Source: SIG575 sp964507395
GTDB lineage: Bacteria > Bacillota > Clostridia > Oscillospirales > Acutalibacteraceae
Direction of reading: 5' to 3'
NCBI GenBank assembly: GCA_964507395.1
Contig: CAZDQE010000075.1
Span: forward strand, 1 to 9,127
Length of the DNA stretch: 9,127 bases
The notes below the pieces were generated by a model. That model did no database searches, was not told where the DNA came from, and saw only the letters and a list, made by a program, of their open reading frames with translations. Shown here in pieces: positions 6,184-9,127 of the stretch (its first letter is position 1; every line of letters starts with the position of its first letter). The position numbers and the translations under genes are program-made.

Positions 6184-8457
6184 TCATTCATCTGCACTAT
6201 CTTTTTTCGGTGCAGTGTTTTTAGCTTTTTCTTTAGCCTGTTGAGCTTTTAACTTAGCTTTTTCCTTCTCTTTAGCCATTCTTGCCTTTTCTTTGGCAAG
6301 TGCATCGGCTTTTGCTTTAGCGAGTCTTTCTTTTTCTCTCTGCTTTGCCTTCTGCTCTGCTTCTTTAGCTTTCTGCTTTGCCTTTTCAGCGGCTAATTTT
6401 GCTTTTTCTTTTTCCTTAGCGGCCTTTTCTTTAGCTGCAAGTTCTGCTTTTTCCTTAGCCTTGGCTAATCTTTCTTTTTCCTTAGCTTTCTCTCTGGCTA
6501 TTCTTTCTTTTTCAAGCTGAACTGCTTTTTCTTTGGCAGCCTTTTCTCTTGCCTTTGCTTTTTCTATACGTTCTTTTTCAAGTGCTTCGGCTTTTTCCTT
6601 TGCTGCCTGTGCTTTAGCTTTAGCCTTTTCTTTTCTTTCTGCCTCAAGCTGAGCGGCTTTTTCCTTAGCTAATCTTTCTTTTTCTTTCTGTTTAGCCTTT
6701 GCTGCAGCAGCCTTTTCTTTTGCTTCCAGCTCTGCTTTCTCTTTGGCAATTCTTGCTTTTTCCTTTTCTTTAGCAATTCTTTCTTTTTCTTCCTGAATTG
6801 CTTTTTCACGGGCAAGTTTTGCCTTCTCTTTTGCTATTCTTGCTTTTTCTTTTTCTTTCTCTTTGCGCTCTCTTTCAAGTGCTTCTGCTTTTTCTTTTGC
6901 TATGCGCTTCTTTTCAAGTTCTTTAGCTTTACGCTGTTTTTCAAGTTCGAGAGCTTTTTCTTTAGCAATACGTTTCTTTTCAAGTTCTTTTGCCTTACGC
7001 TGCCTTTCCAGTTCCAGAGCCTTTTCCTTTGCAATACGCTCTCTTTCCTTCTGCTTTGCAAGTCGCTCTTTCTCTTTCTGCGCTGCAATTGCCTGCTGTT
7101 CCTTGAGTTTTGCAAGACGTTTCTTTTCTTTCTCTTTCTCTCGTCTTGCCTTTTCCAGAGCAATTTCTTTTTCTTTCTTTGCTTTGAGTCTTGCTCTTTC
7201 GCGTTCCTTGCGCTGTCTTTCCAGTTCCTTCTCTCTGGCAATTCTTGCCTTTTCGCGTTCGATTCTGCGACGTTCGATTTCTTTCTTTCTTTCAATTTCT
7301 GCCTTGATTTTTGCTTCAATAAGGCGTTTGCGCTCTTTTTCGTGTGCCAATGCACGATCAATTGCTTCTCTGATTTTCTGTTCACCGGCAGTTTTCTTCT
7401 TTTGAGCGAGTTTCATCTCATCAATAAAAACTTTTCTGATTTCGACTTCGTCCAAATCATAGTTGAGAACAAGCTCTTCTGCCAGACGCTTAATGAATTT
7501 GGGTTTGATTTTGCGTTTTTTGAGTTTGCCTCTGTATGCACTTTCGGGCTCAGTATTTTTCTTAAGAAGCATATAGTTGTAAGCCAATACACCGTAAAGG
7601 TCGTCACGGTAGTTATCGCTTACCATATCGTCTGATTCTTTGACTGTTACTTCGTAACCAACATCATCATAGGAATGAATAAACTGCCACAATGTAAGAC
7701 ACTGACGGAAGTTGGGGTCCTTCAGAATAACGTTAGTTCTCATAATGGGAGGACGAACAGGCACACACTTACGCATTTCTCTCATGAAATTAGAATGAAC
7801 AAAGTCATCAACGAGAGTCTTTATTCTGCGGATTCTGTCCATAACCGATTTTTCTTTTTTGCCGTCCACATCTTCATCGCTGTTATATTTAGCTGCGACT
7901 TCCATTTTGAAAGTGATAAGTTCATTACCCTTTTTAACCTCACTTTCCATTTTAAGGGAGTTGAGGCTTTCGTCATCAGGCAAATTTGCAAGAGCATCGT
8001 ATCTGACGTTGATGAAATATTCAAGTTGCTTAATAAGAGTGAACAAAAAACGGTTTTCATAAATTTCGTAGCTTTCTTCACGGAAAACGTTCAGAATCTT
8101 GTTGGGCATAACACTACCGTCATCTTCAACCTTAGCAATCATGTCAGTGTGCTGAGCAAGATGTCTTATTGATTCGGTAGTGATTTTCTTTGCGCGTTCA
8201 ATGATAACAACTTCTTCTTCCTGAACAATGAACTTACGGGGATTTCTGAGAATATTGTCAATGGGAATGATACAACTTTCAATAGCCTCAACCCAACGGA
8301 TGTCTATTTTCTTTTCGAAGAATCTATTAAATTGAGAGAAATTGTTGTGTCCTGTGGAAATTGCCTCGTACATAAAATCATAGTACGGGTTTCCGGCTGT
8401 CATTTCAGACATTTTGCCCTGATAGACAGAGTATAAATCAAGATATGATTCGCTCAT
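6184..8457 (-). CDS. DUF2357/McrC-like N-terminal domain fused to a ~395-residue charged helical rod
   Basis: A 757-residue protein with start ATG, stop TGA, and no signal peptide or membrane segment, so probably cytoplasmic. Residues 1-350 form a folded domain. EESYEIYENRFLFTLIKQL (about 127-145) resembles the ENRF signature of DUF2357 proteins, and LKDPNFRQCLTLW (245-257) resembles their second conserved helix. DUF2357 proteins usually pair with McrB-like AAA+ ATPases and usually carry a C-terminal PD-(D/E)XK nuclease, which I cannot find here. Instead, residues 351 to about 745 are almost purely Lys, Glu, Arg, Ala, Leu and Ile without Pro or Gly, a long single helix or coiled coil. Hence it may be a regulator or sensor of the ATPase rather than its nuclease. 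The rod has a net positive charge in its clearest units and could touch nucleic acid. Assignment of the N-terminal domain is from remembered motifs and moderately sure; the rod is certain. It could instead be a scaffold unrelated to restriction. Confidence 0.9.
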   Translation of the reverse strand: MSESYLDLYSVYQGKMSEMTAGNPYYDFMYEAISTGHNNFSQFNRFFEKKIDIRWVEAIESCIIPIDNILRNPRKFIVQEEEVVIIERAKKITTESIRHLAQHTDMIAKVEDDGSVMPNKILNVFREESYEIYENRFLFTLIKQLEYFINVRYDALANLPDDESLNSLKMESEVKKGNELITFKMEVAAKYNSDEDVDGKKEKSVMDRIRRIKTLVDDFVHSNFMREMRKCVPVRPPIMRTNVILKDPNFRQCLTLWQFIHSYDDVGYEVTVKESDDMVSDNYRDDLYGVLAYNYMLLKKNTEPESAYRGKLKKRKIKPKFIKRLAEELVLNYDLDEVEIRKVFIDEMKLAQKKKTAGEQKIREAIDRALAHEKERKRLIEAKIKAEIERKKEIERRRIEREKARIAREKELERQRKERERARLKAKKEKEIALEKARREKEKEKKRLAKLKEQQAIAAQKEKERLAKQKERERIAKEKALELERQRKAKELEKKRIAKEKALELEKQRKAKELEKKRIAKEKAEALERERKEKEKEKARIAKEKAKLAREKAIQEEKERIAKEKEKARIAKEKAELEAKEKAAAAKAKQKEKERLAKEKAAQLEAERKEKAKAKAQAAKEKAEALEKERIEKAKAREKAAKEKAVQLEKERIAREKAKEKERLAKAKEKAELAAKEKAAKEKEKAKLAAEKAKQKAKEAEQKAKQREKERLAKAKADALAKEKARMAKEKEKAKLKAQQAKEKAKNTAPKKDSADE
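6223..7407 (-). repeat. Low-complexity KEKA/ERLAK rod-coding region (residues ~351-745)
   Basis: About 1.18 kb encoding phrases such as RIAKEK, RLAKEK and AKEKAE over and over. The first part (about 351-470) is rich in Arg, Glu and Ile (IERRRIEREKARIAREKE); the last part (about 600-740) shifts to Ala and Lys. There is no Pro or Gly until the tail NTAPKKDSADE. The pattern suits a stable single alpha-helix (ER/K type) or a long coiled coil. If fully helical at 0.15 nm per residue the rod would be near 59 nm. The coding strand is strongly purine-rich, so the plus strand reads as long CTTTTTC runs. Confidence 0.9.
6841..7038 (-). repeat. Three tandem 22-residue (66-bp) repeats in the rod
   Basis: Units start with RIAKEKA at residues 474, 496 and 518. 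Units 1 and 2 differ by one residue (Arg versus Lys at unit position 12), although their DNA differs at many third codon positions. Unit 3 is more diverged. Shorter, degraded versions (RIAKEK, RLAKEK) continue towards the C-terminus. Twenty-two residues equals two 11-residue hendecads, a period known from straight or right-handed coiled coils. Synonymous drift with a conserved protein sequence points to selection on the helix pattern rather than very recent slippage. Confidence 0.85.
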
Positions 8458-8467
8458 CTGAGAACGT

Positions 8468-8475
8468 CCCCTTTT
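8468..8475 (-). promoter_or_regulatory. Ribosome binding site of the rod-protein gene
   Basis: On the minus strand this reads AAAAGGGG, with 10 nt before the ATG at 8455-8457. It lies in the 43-nt gap after the ATPase stop codon. No alternative in-frame start lies between the site and the ATG. The short gap, and the absence of room for a clear promoter and terminator, support co-transcription with the ATPase gene. Confidence 0.7.
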
Positions 8476-8500
8476 GTGTGAAGATTAGTTATGCTATGAA

Positions 8501-9127
8501 TTACATAAGTTTCTGAAGTCTTTCAAGGTAATCCTTAGAATCCTTCATGTTATTTTTACCGAAGTTTTTGTTAAGGTAAGTGATAAGACCGCCGATTTCG
8601 TTACGGATGTAAGAAACGTTCAAGCTTTCAAATTTACGAAGAATCTTGTGAGCGAGAATAAAGTCGATACCGTCAATTTCCTTACCGCCACAACCAACGT
8701 AAACAGGAACAAAGTCTTTAAGCTGTTTAAGAATACGGTTACCGAAAGCTATACGGAAATGTTCGATAACATAGTCGTCAAGTTCAGCAAACTTTTTGAG
8801 AGCTTCTTCTGAAACGGGATATTTTTCTTTTGCTTCATCAAAGAGTTCTTCGAGATGCTTATAGTTGAGATAAAGAGGATCAGTAAGAGGTGCTTCGAAG
8901 AATTTACCTTTTGTATTGATATCGATGGGAATAGCACGGTCGTAAACCTTATCAGTAACGGCGAAAGTAGAGTCGTCGTTGTTGATTGTGCCGACATACC
9001 ACATATTGGGAGGAAGTTTGAATTTACCATCGAAGAAAAGTTCGGGGTCAGTGGGCCATACTGAAGGAACAAGTGAAACAACCCATTCATCGCGTGAAGG
9101 CATTTCAAGGATTGAAAGGAGTTCAGC
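8501..9127 (-). CDS. McrB-like AAA+ ATPase (AAA_5 type), C-terminal part, 5' end off window
   Basis: The frame is open to the right edge, so the first Met inside the window (9101-9103) is internal. Codons upstream of it read AELLSILE, typical of the helix that follows Walker B in this ATPase group. Visible are 208 residues ending in TAA. Key parts, numbered from the window edge: sensor 1 strand WYVGTINNDDSTF (about 43-55, Asn49), then VYDRA (61-65), whose Arg64 fits the arginine-finger position. After it comes a helical lid and C-terminal region with AFGNRILKQLKDF and GIDFILAHKILRKFESL. McrB-type proteins hydrolyse nucleotide (GTP in true McrB) as hexamers stimulated by an McrC-type partner; here the next gene would be that partner. 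GTP versus ATP preference cannot be told because the P-loop is outside. No membrane segment is visible. The AAA+ class is confident; a restriction function is inference. Confidence 0.85.
   Translation of the reverse strand, partial: AELLSILEMPSRDEWVVSLVPSVWPTDPELFFDGKFKLPPNMWYVGTINNDDSTFAVTDKVYDRAIPIDINTKGKFFEAPLTDPLYLNYKHLEELFDEAKEKYPVSEEALKKFAELDDYVIEHFRIAFGNRILKQLKDFVPVYVGCGGKEIDGIDFILAHKILRKFESLNVSYIRNEIGGLITYLNKNFGKNNMKDSKDYLERLQKLM

Noticed and set aside
6037..6252. Plus-strand small frame of 71 codons across the intergenic region
   Set aside because: No ribosome binding site was evident. It runs through the hairpin and both palindromes into the complement of the rod gene, with a composition set by T-rich DNA.
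6863..7405. Plus-strand open frame of 180 codons, rich in Ser and Phe
   Set aside because: It is the complement of the AAA/GAA-rich rod-coding region; the low-complexity Ser/Phe/Arg/Leu sequence has no domain and follows from strand composition. Other plus-strand frames at 6293-6520 and 7675-8172 are rejected for the same kind of reason.
6184..8457. TolA-like protein as identity of the rod gene
   Set aside because: The KEKA helix resembles TolA domain II, but there is no N-terminal membrane segment and no TolA C-terminal domain. The folded N-terminal 350 residues and the McrB-like neighbour do not fit TolA.
7408..8457. PD-(D/E)XK nuclease motif within the N-terminal 350 residues
   Set aside because: Searched by eye for D...(D/E)xK after a beta-strand; acidic-Lys pairs exist but none is in a convincing strand-turn-strand setting, so no nuclease is claimed.
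1..9127. tRNA, rRNA, insertion sequence or prophage genes
   Set aside because: No cloverleaf-like segment, transposase motif or terminal inverted repeats were recognised on either strand.

Overview
The window carries three genes, all on the minus strand, so transcription runs from right to left. Base composition is low to moderate GC, Shine-Dalgarno sites are strong (GGAGGT, AAAAGGGG), and there is a large Thr/Ser-rich secreted protein with GLUG-type repeats. Together these suggest a Gram-positive Firmicute, most likely a gut-type Clostridia (Ruminococcus/Oscillospiraceae-like). This is inference from style; no marker gene is present.

Right end (8501-9127): the C-terminal 208 residues of an AAA+ ATPase of the McrB/AAA_5 type. 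Its Walker A and B motifs lie off the right edge, but sensor 1 and the arginine-finger region are visible. After a 43-nt gap comes a 757-residue protein (6184-8457). Its N-terminal ~350 residues resemble the DUF2357/McrC-type partner of such ATPases. Its C-terminal ~395 residues are an almost uninterrupted Lys/Glu/Arg/Ala helix containing 22-residue tandem repeats. In the families I know, this position usually holds a PD-(D/E)XK nuclease, and I see none here. The two genes look like an operon encoding an ATPase and a rod-like partner, reminiscent of type IV restriction (McrBC) and coiled-coil-bearing relatives, but without a visible effector nuclease.

Middle (5994-6183): a 190-nt intergenic region rich in symmetry. 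It holds two tandem GTAAAG...CTTTAC palindromes directly after the stop codon, an 11-bp hairpin, a 10-bp inverted repeat spanning the probable promoter and leader, and a good ribosome binding site.

Left two-thirds (1-5993): one open reading frame that is still open at the left edge, with at least 1997 residues. It encodes a secreted giant surface protein: signal peptide, Thr/Ser/Glu-rich linker, then four recurring modules. Each module has a cap (typically a GSGT..DPF or DID signature followed by a 'G..I..L' segment) and then a right-handed beta-helix-like stretch, much of it with GLUG motifs (GGIVG-type) and regularly spaced cysteines. Beta-rich non-GLUG segments separate the modules. No cell-wall anchor is in view because the C-terminus lies outside the window.

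The surface protein has its own leader and probably its own control. Whether it is functionally linked to the ATPase/rod pair cannot be decided from this window alone.
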